The translations under genes and the position numbers were made by a program. Under the pieces are notes generated by a model. It saw only the letters and a list, made by a program, of their open reading frames with translations. It was not told the DNA's origin and searched no databases. A DNA stretch of 64,000 nt from Paramagnetospirillum magneticum AMB-1 (GTDB lineage: Bacteria; Pseudomonadota; Alphaproteobacteria; Rhodospirillales; Magnetospirillaceae), in NCBI RefSeq assembly GCF_000009985.1, contig NC_007626.1, positions 2,226,011 through 2,290,010 on the forward strand, given 5' to 3'. This document shows positions 1-8,564 of this stretch, piece by piece; the stretch's first letter is position 1; each line of letters opens with the position of its first letter.

Positions 1-905
1 AAGTTTCCTATGATTTCCGGTGTCTTGCTATCCTTCGCAGCATGAGGCGGATCATGGCGAGGCGAAGAAACGCCAGCGCCATCCTGGCGAGATTCTCGAA
101 GTCCTTGGCGAGACGGCGACAACGCCCCAGCCACCCGAAGGTGCGCTCAACGATCCACCGCTTTGGCAGAACTTCGAACCCCTTGGCGGTGTCGGAGCGT
201 TTGACGATTTCCAGGTGCCACGCCCCGAGTGCGCGGACGGCTGCCGCGGTGGCGGCCCCCTGGTAGCCGCCATCAGCGAACACCCGAACGATGAAGGGGA
301 AGAGGCGCCGGACCTCCTTGAGGACCGGCAATCCGCCATCACGATCCTGGACATCGGCCGGTTGGACATGAGCCGCGAGGATCAAGCCAAGCGTATCGAC
401 GACGATGTGCCGCTTCTTGCCTTTGACCTTCTTCCCAGCGTCGTAGCCCGATGGATCAATCCGCGCCCCCCTTTTTCCGCGCCCTTGACGCTCTGGCTGT
501 CTATGATCGCCGCCGTCGGGCTGGCTTCTTTGCCGGAGAGTTCCCGCACCTCGATGAACAGGGCGTGATGGAGGCGTGCCAGCGTGCCATCCCATTCCCA
601 CAGCCCAAGATATTCATGCACCGTGCTTTTGGGCGGCAGGTCCGTGGGCAATGCTCGCCACTGGCAACCGGTCATCAACACGTAGAAGATCCCATTCACC
701 ACTTCACGAAGATCCACCGTTCGCTGGCGCCCGCCGCGCTTTGCCGGTGGGATCAGCGGCGCCACCAGCGACCATTCCTCATCCGTCAGATCACTTGGAT
801 AGCGAAGTCCGCTCCGCTCATAGAGCCGTCGGTTGTCCTTGGTCCACATGGCGCCCCCAGCATTTCTCTGGAGACCCATGGAATCATAACCGATTCACCT
901 GATTC
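1..905 (-). mobile_element. IS5-family insertion sequence (left end at or beyond window edge)
   Basis: A two-frame IS5-type transposase occupies nearly the whole segment. The right end, read inward, contains TTATGATTCC at about 880-889, and the left edge contains CTATGATTTCC at 9-19. These are plausibly parts of imperfect terminal inverted repeats. The exact termini and the target duplication cannot be fixed because the left end is cut by, or lies just outside, the window. Confidence 0.75.
8..849 (-). CDS. IS5-family transposase, two frames joined by frameshift
   Basis: The first frame runs from 849 down to 382 and starts MWTKDNRR. It carries the DUF4096-type N-terminal domain and the first catalytic Asp in IIDSQSVK. 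The second frame, ending at 8, carries GYDAGKKVKGKKRH, the second Asp in FADGGYQG and the Glu in WIVERTFGWL. Together they make a full DDE transposase. The frames join at an A5/G-rich run at about 465-476, read as AAAAAGGGGG on the minus strand. This is the kind of slippery tract at which many IS5-family elements make the fusion transposase by programmed frameshifting. It is therefore likely functional rather than a pseudogene. A start at 879 is possible, but 849 fits the family N-terminus better. Confidence 0.85.
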
Positions 906-1167
906 AAGAACCTTCCGGACGGCCTCTAAAGCAACAATGCACCAAGTAGTTGCTAATAGACATCGAGCTAACGCACTCAAAACATTCCAGGCATTTGTGA
1001 AGGCCACAGATGATGAGTCTGCCAGAGATGCTGTTCTTATGGAAACTACACGCTCAATCTTTGCATTGACGCATTCAGGCTATATTGATTCGGGCGATGT
1101 TTCTGCTGAGGGCGGCATGAAAATTGTTGAGATGGTAAAGAACGTCTCGCAGGCGGCTTCAAAGTGA
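905..1167 (+). pseudogene. 3' stump of an unknown gene cut by the insertion sequence
   Basis: An open frame enters from the insertion sequence and continues for about 85 codons to a stop at 1165-1167, 12 bases before pglZ. The encoded tail includes ALKTFQAFVKATDD and TTRSIFALTHSGYID and looks like a genuine protein C-terminus. It has no start codon or ribosome binding site of its own. In type 1 BREX loci pglX precedes pglZ, but this tail does not look like PglX to me, so the parent gene is not identified. It was probably the previous gene of the same operon. Confidence 0.5.
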
Positions 1168-1179
1168 TGTCGAAATCAA

Positions 1180-3762
1180 ATGGATAAGATTATCGACGCA
1201 CTTTCATCGCTTTACGGTGAAGGCAATCGCATCGTGTTTTGGAACGACCCCGACCGGGAGTTCGAGGAATCCCTTTCCTCGCTCGGTCTAGACGGGGTGA
1301 CCCTCCTGCGTGCCGATCAGATGCCTGGGCTTGAAGCCAAAATTCGGATGGAGCGGGAACAGCCCGAGAGCCGGTTCCTGGTCTATTCGGCGACCCATGT
1401 ACCGCTGCCGTCCGAGGACTGGCTCTTGGATATCCGCCTATACAGCCGGACCTTCCGGGCTGATCGGGCTTCGATCATTCTTGGTGAATTGGGCCTGCAA
1501 GAACAATCCCTGCATTCACATCTCCAGGCCCGTGCCAAATTCCTTGGCAGCAAGGACCGTCTGACAAGATTGAAGAAGCTGGTTCAGCCGACAGATTCGA
1601 TCCGTGATCTGGACCGCAAGATGCTGGCGGTGGTGACCAAGGTCGATCAACCGGAATTTCTCGGCATTCTCACCGCTCTCTACCATGCCATTCCCGACTC
1701 CGACCTGGATGCCCTGCCACCCGCCTGGGACGAGATTGAAAAGTACGACCTATCGGAATCCTTCTGGTCCATGGTGCAGGGGCAATTTGGATATTCCGAG
1801 AATTCTCCGACGCTGAAGAATCTGCTGATCCGCCTGATGGTCAGCGATTTTGCCCATTCGATCACGGCGGAACTTCCTGCGGCCTTGGCTCACCTGATGC
1901 TGCCCAGGCTGTTCCTATCCAGTGCATCGGTCTGCCTTTCCCAGTGGCGAGACAGCAATTCACGCAGCGACAGTTATGACCGGCTGTCCAAGATGGTCGG
2001 CGATGCCCTGAAGATCGACAGCCTTCTTCCGGGAATGAAGATCGAGCCGCTGCTCGACAACAAGACCTTCCTTGTCATCGAGAAGTTCATCGCTGTTTCT
2101 CTGCGGGACAGGGTGACTGCGACCACGGCCACGATCAATGCCGAAGCTGTAAAGGCCATCGCGAAACACCGCCAGAACGGCTACTGGGCGGATAGAAACC
2201 GTGGAGCTATCGGTGCCACCCGTGAAGCCCTTCATGCCGTCTATGACGCCCTAATCGCCGCCGCTGACCTGTTTGGGCTGCGGGGGGAGTTCTCGAACGG
2301 GTTCGACTACAATTCGGCTCAGGCGATGTTTGATGGCTATGCCACCACCCTCCACCAGTTTGACCGACTGTATCGCCATTTCATCGAAGCAGCCGACGCG
2401 GCCACGGCACAGGGGTGGGAAATTCTCAAGACCCTGCGTGACGGGGTTGAAGATTGCTACACCAACTGGTTCCTGACCAATGTCAGCCTGAAATGGGGCA
2501 AGTTCGTCGAGGATGAGCTTCTGAAGGAATGGCGGGTTGAAGGCGTCATCCCCCAACCATGGTTCTTCCACAAGGTCGAAGCCGCTTTGATGGAATCGGA
2601 TCGTCGAGTTTTCGTCATCATCAGCGATGCTCTGCGATATGAAGCGGCGAAGGAACTGGTCGATGTCCTGAACGGCACCTATCGCATCCAGGCCGAAATT
2701 CAGCCAATGCTGGGGGTGTTGCCGTCCTATACCGCACTGGGGATGGCCGCCCTGCTGCCCCATTCCAAAATCAGCTATTCCGACAAGGGCGATGTGCTGG
2801 TGGATGGTCAATCATCGGCAGCGGGGAATCGTTCGAACATCCTCGCCACGAAGAAGGGTGTTGCGGTCAAAGCCGATGACCTGAAGGACATGAAGAAGGA
2901 TGCCGGTCGAGAATTCGTGAAGCCCTATGAGGTCGTCTACGTCTACCACAACACCATTGATGCCATCGGCGACAGCGGTTCAACCGAGGGCAAGACCTTC
3001 GAGGCGGTTCGGCAGGCTCTGAATGAACTTTCTGATCTGATCCGCATGATCATGAATAATCTCAACGGCACCTACATCTACGTGACCGCTGACCACGGGT
3101 TCCTGTTCCAGGAAACGGCACTCGATGCAACGGACAAGAATGCCCTGACCGACAAACCGGCGGGGACATTGATCGCGAAGAAACGCTACCTTCTTGGCCG
3201 GAACTTGCCTGATTCAGCCAAGGCGTATCATGGGTCAACCGCGATCACTGCTGGTTCCGATGGTGACATGGAATTCTGGGTGCCGAAGGGAAACAACCGG
3301 TTCCATTTTGTCGGTGGCTCTCGGTTCGTTCATGGCGGTGCCATGCTGCAAGAGATCACGGTTCCCCTCATCCGAGTTCGGCAGATCAAGGGCGATGCCA
3401 AGTCCAAGACCTCGGTGAAGAACGTCGGTGTGATGGTCATGACCCAGAGTCCAAAGATCACCACAAACCGCTATCGGTTCGAACTGATGCAGACCGAGAA
3501 GGCAACCGACAGGGTTAAGCCCGCGACCCTGGACATCGCCGTCTATGAGGATGGGCAGGCCATCACCAACATCGAACGGGTCACCTTCGACAGCACCCAG
3601 GACAACCTGGATAGCTGGAAGAAGTCTGTCTGGCTGTCGCTCCAGAAACGCAGCTATGACAAGAAGGGCTGCTACCATCTCATTCTGCGAAATGCCGAAG
3701 ATGGCATTGAAGTGCAGCGGGTTGAAGTGAGCATCAGCATCGCTTTCATGGATGATTTCTAA
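1180..3762 (+). CDS. pglZ: BREX system alkaline-phosphatase-like protein PglZ (type A)
   Basis: PglZ is a core component of BREX phage-exclusion systems and belongs to the alkaline-phosphatase superfamily. This protein has 860 residues, the usual size for the BREX type 1 form. The PglZ domain shows a metal-binding Asp in ISDALRYE at about residue 482 and the TADHGF motif at about 636-641. The N-terminal half reads as a helical region typical of the family, beginning MDKIIDALSSLYGEGNRIVFW with the expected VFWNDPDREF motif. The ATG at 1180 follows the preceding stump by 12 bases, which suggests one operon. BrxL follows. PglX, BrxC, BrxB and BrxA are not in the window and may lie to the left of the insertion sequence. 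Confidence 0.9.
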   Translation: MDKIIDALSSLYGEGNRIVFWNDPDREFEESLSSLGLDGVTLLRADQMPGLEAKIRMEREQPESRFLVYSATHVPLPSEDWLLDIRLYSRTFRADRASIILGELGLQEQSLHSHLQARAKFLGSKDRLTRLKKLVQPTDSIRDLDRKMLAVVTKVDQPEFLGILTALYHAIPDSDLDALPPAWDEIEKYDLSESFWSMVQGQFGYSENSPTLKNLLIRLMVSDFAHSITAELPAALAHLMLPRLFLSSASVCLSQWRDSNSRSDSYDRLSKMVGDALKIDSLLPGMKIEPLLDNKTFLVIEKFIAVSLRDRVTATTATINAEAVKAIAKHRQNGYWADRNRGAIGATREALHAVYDALIAAADLFGLRGEFSNGFDYNSAQAMFDGYATTLHQFDRLYRHFIEAADAATAQGWEILKTLRDGVEDCYTNWFLTNVSLKWGKFVEDELLKEWRVEGVIPQPWFFHKVEAALMESDRRVFVIISDALRYEAAKELVDVLNGTYRIQAEIQPMLGVLPSYTALGMAALLPHSKISYSDKGDVLVDGQSSAAGNRSNILATKKGVAVKADDLKDMKKDAGREFVKPYEVVYVYHNTIDAIGDSGSTEGKTFEAVRQALNELSDLIRMIMNNLNGTYIYVTADHGFLFQETALDATDKNALTDKPAGTLIAKKRYLLGRNLPDSAKAYHGSTAITAGSDGDMEFWVPKGNNRFHFVGGSRFVHGGAMLQEITVPLIRVRQIKGDAKSKTSVKNVGVMVMTQSPKITTNRYRFELMQTEKATDRVKPATLDIAVYEDGQAITNIERVTFDSTQDNLDSWKKSVWLSLQKRSYDKKGCYHLILRNAEDGIEVQRVEVSISIAFMDDF

Positions 3763-3897
3763 GATGTGTGGCCCAGGAAATTGTGGATTTGTAAAAATGG
3801 TCAGATTTCAACGTAACGAAAGGCGAATATATATTATTCATCAATCGTTACAGCGAGACCTAACCATCTTGCCGATAAGGACGTTGGAGATCGCAGA
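3763..3897 (+). promoter_or_regulatory. pglZ-brxL intergenic region with long palindrome
   Basis: This AT-rich gap of 135 bases lies between pglZ and brxL, where tight coupling would be expected. It holds a 71-bp imperfect palindrome, listed separately. It probably separates transcription of brxL from pglZ or regulates it. No confident -35/-10 pair is assigned. The spacing GGACGTTGGAG before the ATG at 3898 provides a ribosome binding site. Confidence 0.4.
3797..3867. repeat. 71-bp imperfect palindromic repeat, copy 1
   Basis: The element starts ATGGT and ends ACCAT. The inner arms GTAACGA (3813-3819) and TCGTTAC (3845-3851) flank a centre GAATATATATTATTC. The 17-base inner arms match at 13 positions, and the outer arms also match partly, so the whole 71 bases can fold back. 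A second copy at 12293-12363 has the same length and is identical at 60 of 71 positions by direct comparison. It resembles a miniature palindromic element more than a protein operator, because similarity covers loop and arms alike. Confidence 0.75.
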
Positions 3898-5925
3898 ATG
3901 AGCGACAGCCTTGATGATCTGTTGAACTCCCACTTTGCGGGCAGGGTGGTACGGAAAGACCTGACCAAGCTGGTGAAGGAAGGTGCGAACGTCCCTGTCT
4001 ACGTCCTGGAATACCTGCTGGGCATGTATTGTGCGTCGAATGACGAGGTGACCATCCGCGAGGGACTGGAGTCGGTCAAAAAAATCCTGGCCGAAAACTA
4101 TGTTCGTCCTGATGAAGCCGAGAAGGTCAAATCGAAGATCAGGGAACGCGGTAGCTACAAGGTCATCGACAAGGTGACTGTTCACCTGAATGAGAAGCGG
4201 AACGTCTACCAAGCCTTGCTGTCCAACCTCGGCGTCAAGGATGCCGAGATGCCAGACCACTATGTGCGGCAGTACGAGAAGCTGCTGGTCGGCGGCATCT
4301 GGTGCATCGTCACCATCCAGTTCTACCACGAGGAAAACCAGAAGAGTTCACCGTTCATCGTCAGTGATCTGAAGCCCATCCAGATGCCCAACATGGACAT
4401 GGACGAGCTATTTGAAGGGCGGAAGGCTTTCGATGAATCCCAATGGATCGACGTGCTGGTGCGGTCGAGCGGGATGGAGCCAACCACCCTTAGCGAACGG
4501 GTGAAGTGGCACCTGTTGGCCCGCATGGTTCCGCTGGTGGAAAACAACTACAACGTTTGCGAACTCGGACCTCGCGGAACCGGTAAGAGCCACATCTACA
4601 AGGAAATCAGCCCCAACAGCATCCTGATCTCGGGTGGTCAAACCACGGTCGCCAACCTGTTTTACAACATGGGCCGCAGGACCGTGGGGCTGGTCGGATT
4701 GTGGGATTGCGTTGCCTTTGACGAGGTGGCTGGCATCACGTTCAAGGAAAAGGACGGGGTGCAGATCATGAAGGACTACATGGCATCCGGCTCCTTCGCC
4801 CGTGGCAAGGATTCGGTCAGTGCCTATGCCAGCATGGTTTTCGTCGGCAACATCAATCAGCCGGTCGATACCCTGGTGAAGACCAGCCACCTGCTCGCAC
4901 CGTTCCCTGAAGCCATGATCGATTCAGCGTTCTTCGACCGTTTTCATGCCTATATTCCAGGCTGGGAAATTCCAAAGATGCGGCCCGAGTTTTTCACCAA
5001 CCAGTACGGGCTGATCGTGGACTATCTTGCGGAGTTCTTCCGCGAGATGCGGAAGCGAACCTTCGGCGATGCCATCGACAAATTCTTCAAACTCGGGAAC
5101 AACCTGAACCAACGGGATACCATCGCCGTTCGTCGCACTGTGTCTGGGCTGCTGAAGCTGCTCTATCCACATGAAGAATACGACAAGGACGCGGTGCGTC
5201 GCTGCCTGGAATACGCCCTGGAATCGCGGCGTCGGGTGAAGGAGCAGTTGAAGAAGATCGGCGGCATGGAGTTCTACGATGTTCATTTTTCCTACATCGA
5301 CATCGAGTCGATGGAAGAGAAGTGGATCAGCGTTCCCGAACAAGGTGGCGGTAAGATCATTCCCGAAGGTCCATTGAAGCCGGGTGTCCTACACACCGTG
5401 GCAACTGGTGCCGCCGCCCATCTTGGCCTGTATCGATTTGAAACCCAGGTCACGGCGGGTAATGGCAAGTTGACCACCTCGGGATTGGGATCAAGTTCAG
5501 GTGCCAAGGAAGCGGTGAAGGTCGCCTTCGACTATTTCAAAGCCAACCTCACACGTGTCAGCGGTGTATCGAAGGCTGGTGATCATGATTTCCACCTGCA
5601 CACCGTTGAACTCCACAACACGGGTGCCGCCAAGGCGATGACCCTGGCAAGCTTCGTGGCGTTCTGTTCGGCAATCATTCAGAAGCCGTTGCAGTCCCAG
5701 ATGGTGGTGCTGGGTGACATGAGCCTGGGTGGCAGCGTGGTGCCGGTGGAGAACCTTGCCGAATGCCTCCAGGTCGCCTTTGATTCGGGTGCAAAACGCA
5801 TCCTGATCCCGATGTCATCAGCGGCGGATATACCAACGATTCCCGCCGAATTGTTCGCCAAATTCCAGACCAGTTTCTACAGCGATCCGGTGGACGCTGT
5901 GTTCAAAGCTTTGGGGGTGGACTGA
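3898..5925 (+). CDS. brxL: BREX system Lon-like AAA+ protein BrxL
   Basis: BrxL is the AAA+ Lon-like component of type 1 BREX. The protein has 675 residues. Walker A GPRGTGKS lies at about 224-231, Walker B VAFDEVAG at about 271-278, and a sensor-type FVGNIN near 316. An arginine-rich FFDRFHAYIPGW segment follows. The C-terminal 170 residues are Lon-protease-like, with LHTVELHNTGAAK and LGDMSLGGSVVPVENL. The position where Lon has its catalytic serine reads GAAKAM, so I see no Lon-type nucleophile. This agrees with the view that BrxL acts as a DNA-binding motor rather than a protease. It follows pglZ in the standard order, but after a 135-base gap holding a palindromic repeat. Confidence 0.92.
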   Translation: MSDSLDDLLNSHFAGRVVRKDLTKLVKEGANVPVYVLEYLLGMYCASNDEVTIREGLESVKKILAENYVRPDEAEKVKSKIRERGSYKVIDKVTVHLNEKRNVYQALLSNLGVKDAEMPDHYVRQYEKLLVGGIWCIVTIQFYHEENQKSSPFIVSDLKPIQMPNMDMDELFEGRKAFDESQWIDVLVRSSGMEPTTLSERVKWHLLARMVPLVENNYNVCELGPRGTGKSHIYKEISPNSILISGGQTTVANLFYNMGRRTVGLVGLWDCVAFDEVAGITFKEKDGVQIMKDYMASGSFARGKDSVSAYASMVFVGNINQPVDTLVKTSHLLAPFPEAMIDSAFFDRFHAYIPGWEIPKMRPEFFTNQYGLIVDYLAEFFREMRKRTFGDAIDKFFKLGNNLNQRDTIAVRRTVSGLLKLLYPHEEYDKDAVRRCLEYALESRRRVKEQLKKIGGMEFYDVHFSYIDIESMEEKWISVPEQGGGKIIPEGPLKPGVLHTVATGAAAHLGLYRFETQVTAGNGKLTTSGLGSSSGAKEAVKVAFDYFKANLTRVSGVSKAGDHDFHLHTVELHNTGAAKAMTLASFVAFCSAIIQKPLQSQMVVLGDMSLGGSVVPVENLAECLQVAFDSGAKRILIPMSSAADIPTIPAELFAKFQTSFYSDPVDAVFKALGVD

Positions 5926-5928
5926 CCG

Positions 5929-6249
5929 ATGAAAGCCATTCACCTCAAGTGTGAGGACCGACTGAACCTGACATGCGTCAAGATGCCCGTGTTCGAAAGC
6001 GGCTACTGGGACATTTCAGAGTCCGACGCCGCTGCGGTTGTCGGCGGCTTGATCTACCTGCACCAGACGAAGAATGAGCTTTCGTACATGGGGGGAGTTA
6101 TTCAGTCGTTTCGTGTTGAGGTGCGACCCGAACTCGCACATGCCACGCGAATCATTTTTGTGTTCGAGTCCACCAAAGAGGGTCGGGGAGCTAAATGGAA
6201 AGGGGCCGATCACGCCATGGCTTGGTATAGCGGCGTGGTTGATGGATGA
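5929..6249 (+). CDS. Small conserved-looking protein of unknown function downstream of brxL
   Basis: This 106-residue soluble protein starts three bases after the brxL stop and is almost certainly co-transcribed with it. It contains VFESGYWDISESDAAAVVGGLIYLH, which suggests a small alpha/beta fold, and it ends AMAWYSGVVDG. No signal peptide, membrane segment or catalytic motif is visible. The tight spacing suggests a role in or near the BREX operon, but I do not recognise the family. Confidence 0.7.
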   Translation: MKAIHLKCEDRLNLTCVKMPVFESGYWDISESDAAAVVGGLIYLHQTKNELSYMGGVIQSFRVEVRPELAHATRIIFVFESTKEGRGAKWKGADHAMAWYSGVVDG

Positions 6250-6315
6250 GCTTTTGCAGACCATTCCAAGGGTACGTCCGTTGTCATCCTGTGAACGCCT
6301 TCTGCATAAGGATTC

Positions 6316-6966
6316 ATGATGCTCACCCTCGATGATCTGTCGGAAGTTGGCCGTTTGATTGCCATTGATGCTGAAACCACTGGGTTTCGGGTGCCGACCG
6401 CTGCCGAGATCAAAAAGATGCCCAAGGGGCTACGGTTGCCCGGCGTCATGATCGAGATCGGCTGCGTCGAATTGCTGCGTGGTGAAGACGGGTGGAAAAC
6501 CGGTGAAAGCTGGCACCGCCGCATTCAGCCGGGCGGCCCAATCGCCAAAGCCTCCATTGCGGTTCATGGGATCACCCCCGCCGAATTGAAAGACGCACCC
6601 CAATTCAGAGATGTGCTGGACGAGTTCGAGACTTTCATCGGCCAGGACATGCTGTTGGCCCATAGTGCCGAAAACGAAATCGAGTTTCTGAATTTTGAGT
6701 ACGCAAGGGTGGGACGGTGCGGCTTCGATGATGTCATTTTCTCGGACAATGATTTCGTCTGCACCCAGGAGCTATCGCGGCAATTTTTCCCCGGTGTGCC
6801 GGGATCGTTGGATGTTCTGTGCGACCGGCTGTGGATCGATCGATCCGATAGATTCGAGCATCATGGTGCCTTGCTTGATGCCATTCTGACGGCAGAAGCC
6901 TTTATGAAGATGGCTGGTGGCTTCGTCCAGGACGACACCCGCTACATGAGCTTTGGGGATCAGTAG
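6316..6966 (+). CDS. DnaQ-like 3'-5' exonuclease (DEDDh type, altered third motif)
   Basis: This protein of 216 residues has the exonuclease I motif IAIDAETTGF near residue 15. Motif III gives HGALLDA near 183, with the DEDDh His and last Asp. The middle motif, usually AHNxxFDxxFL, reads AHSAENEIEFLNFE, so the catalytic Asp appears to be replaced by Glu. Activity may be reduced or altered. It has the length of the epsilon-type exonuclease domain without a polymerase-binding tail. It lies 66 bases after the small protein downstream of brxL and 11 bases before a SpoVG-like gene, so it is probably part of the same transcript. Confidence 0.82.
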   Translation: MMLTLDDLSEVGRLIAIDAETTGFRVPTAAEIKKMPKGLRLPGVMIEIGCVELLRGEDGWKTGESWHRRIQPGGPIAKASIAVHGITPAELKDAPQFRDVLDEFETFIGQDMLLAHSAENEIEFLNFEYARVGRCGFDDVIFSDNDFVCTQELSRQFFPGVPGSLDVLCDRLWIDRSDRFEHHGALLDAILTAEAFMKMAGGFVQDDTRYMSFGDQ

Positions 6967-6977
6967 GCGGGGGTTCC

Positions 6978-7274
6978 ATGGACACGACTTCCGCCATCAT
7001 CACCGCCAATAGGGTCAGGCCGGTTAGCAACGCTGGCAAGCTCCTGGCGTTGGCGGATGTATCGATCCTGATGGATGGGGTTGAGGTTGTGATCCATGGG
7101 GTACAAATTCGTGCCGACAGCAATGGAACCGAAGTGTCCCTCCCGAAATACCGAGCACCAGACGGGACGTGGATGACGGCCATTTCCTTGCCCGACGAAC
7201 TCAAAGGCCCCATGGGCGACGTGGTGATGGCTGCGGCCATTGAAGAGGGGATTCTGAAGGAGAGACAGCAATGA
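6978..7274 (+). CDS. SpoVG-family protein, copy 1
   Basis: This 98-residue protein resembles SpoVG. It has an N-terminal strand region ANRVRPVSNAGKLLALADV, a central VEVVIHGVQIRAD, the characteristic SLPKYRAPDGTW and a C-terminal helix. SpoVG proteins of Firmicutes bind nucleic acid and regulate gene expression; the role in proteobacterial mobile elements is unknown. It overlaps the next gene by four bases (ATGA), implying translational coupling. A clear paralogue is encoded at 31000-31365 in the same element. Confidence 0.75.
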   Translation: MDTTSAIITANRVRPVSNAGKLLALADVSILMDGVEVVIHGVQIRADSNGTEVSLPKYRAPDGTWMTAISLPDELKGPMGDVVMAAAIEEGILKERQQ

Positions 7275-7804
7275 GTTTTGGTCGTCTTTCGATCATCGTG
7301 GCAACGATGACCCTGCTGATGACGGCTCATGCCGGGATGGCCGCTGACCGTCAGATCGATGTCTGCTTCACCCCTGGGATGGACTGCACTGGGAAGGTCG
7401 TAGAGGCCATCGGAACCGCTCGACGTACCATCCTGGTCCAAGCCTATTCGTTCACCTCACCGCCTATCGCACAGGCTTTGGTTCAGGCCAAGAAACGCGG
7501 TGTCGATGTTCGGGCAGTCTTGGACAAGAGCCAGAGAACGGAAAAGTACAGCGGTGCCGATTTCCTGTCGAACGGCGGGGTTCCGGTTCAGATTGACGCG
7601 GCCCACGCCATCGCCCACAACAAGGTAATGGTGCTCGACGGCAGCACGGTCATCACCGGATCGTTCAACTTCACAAAAGCCGCCCAGGAACGGAATGCCG
7701 AAAACCTACTGGTGATCCGCGATTCCGAATTGGCTGCCAAGTACGAGTCCAACTGGAAGAAGCACGCCGAGCATTCGGAAGCATATGGTGGTCGTGGCAG
7801 GTGA
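7271..7804 (+). CDS. Secreted phospholipase-D-family nuclease (Nuc-like)
   Basis: This protein of 177 residues has a signal peptide (about 1-25, ending AGMAA). A single HKD motif follows: His116, Lys118 and Asp123 in HNKVMVLD, then GSFNF at 130-134. Single-motif members such as the plasmid pKM101 Nuc endonuclease work as dimers and cut DNA non-specifically in the periplasm; similar genes are common on conjugative elements. The start codon overlaps the stop of the SpoVG-like gene. The predicted export is odd for a gene at the end of a defence operon, unless it degrades incoming DNA in the periplasm. Confidence 0.85.
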   Translation: MSFGRLSIIVATMTLLMTAHAGMAADRQIDVCFTPGMDCTGKVVEAIGTARRTILVQAYSFTSPPIAQALVQAKKRGVDVRAVLDKSQRTEKYSGADFLSNGGVPVQIDAAHAIAHNKVMVLDGSTVITGSFNFTKAAQERNAENLLVIRDSELAAKYESNWKKHAEHSEAYGGRGR

Positions 7805-7820
7805 ACTCAGTGCCTTCGCC

Positions 7821-8531
7821 CTATTTCCGAGAACTTTTTCCGTGGACGCCAGGATGTAGGGCCAGGGATTGGCCTGCGGCATGACCAGCTTCGAACGCAC
7901 CAGCCGCGACCTTCTTCCCAGATGCACGTCCGCGACGCAGGTTCAGGTCCAGTTTGGCGAATTCAGATTCCACGATGGCGTGGCGGATCACCACCAGATC
8001 ACGGCCACTGCTGACCCGATTGGCTTCGTCGCGTTCGGCCTTCATGGCGATCAGCTTCTCCCCAATCGACACCGCCATGCCGAACAAAAACGATCCCTTT
8101 TCGTCCTTGCCGTAACGGAGAATTCGTTGGGCCAGGGCATATTGGACCCAGGCGGTCTGCATGGCCGTGGCGATCACATCGTAGACGTAATGGGCCATCT
8201 CGATGCTGGGGCGAAGTCCGAAGAAGACGTACCGGATGCCCTTGTCGTCCTTCTCCCGCCAGACCTTGCAATCGCAATATTCGGCGATGGCCGGGATGCA
8301 CGCTGAGATCGGCTGCCGCTGCTTCCTGTTGGTTTCGATGGTGGACTTTTCACACTGCTCTTCGCGGATTTCGAGGTCCGTAATGGACAAATCATGGCGA
8401 TCCAATAGCTCGGCCACCTTCGCTGCCGCCGCCAAGGCTTCTTCCTCTGTGCAGCCATTGGCGATGGTCTTGGCTCGAAGTGCCTGGAGCCGGGTCTTCA
8501 GTTTGTCGAGATCGGTGTTCATGGCGTCCAA
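7821..8531 (-). CDS. DUF2786-type protein
   Basis: This protein of 236 residues begins with a DUF2786-like helical domain (LDKLKTRLQALRAKTIANGCTEEEALAAAAKVAELL). A middle region with CDCKVWREKDDKGIRYVFFGL and a long helical C-terminus rich in Arg and Lys follow. Similar proteins are frequent on phages, plasmids and integrative elements, and their function is unknown. The gene is convergent with the nuclease gene, 16 bases away. A second ATG lies three codons inside. Confidence 0.72.
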   Translation of the reverse strand: MDAMNTDLDKLKTRLQALRAKTIANGCTEEEALAAAAKVAELLDRHDLSITDLEIREEQCEKSTIETNRKQRQPISACIPAIAEYCDCKVWREKDDKGIRYVFFGLRPSIEMAHYVYDVIATAMQTAWVQYALAQRILRYGKDEKGSFLFGMAVSIGEKLIAMKAERDEANRVSSGRDLVVIRHAIVESEFAKLDLNLRRGRASGKKVAAGAFEAGHAAGQSLALHPGVHGKSSRK

Positions 8532-8564
8532 TTATGCTGATGAACGGACAGGAAACAATGTCCG

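Noticed and set aside
382..849. The transposase as a frameshifted pseudogene
   Set aside because: Two-frame organisation at an A/G slippery run is the normal state of many IS5-family elements.
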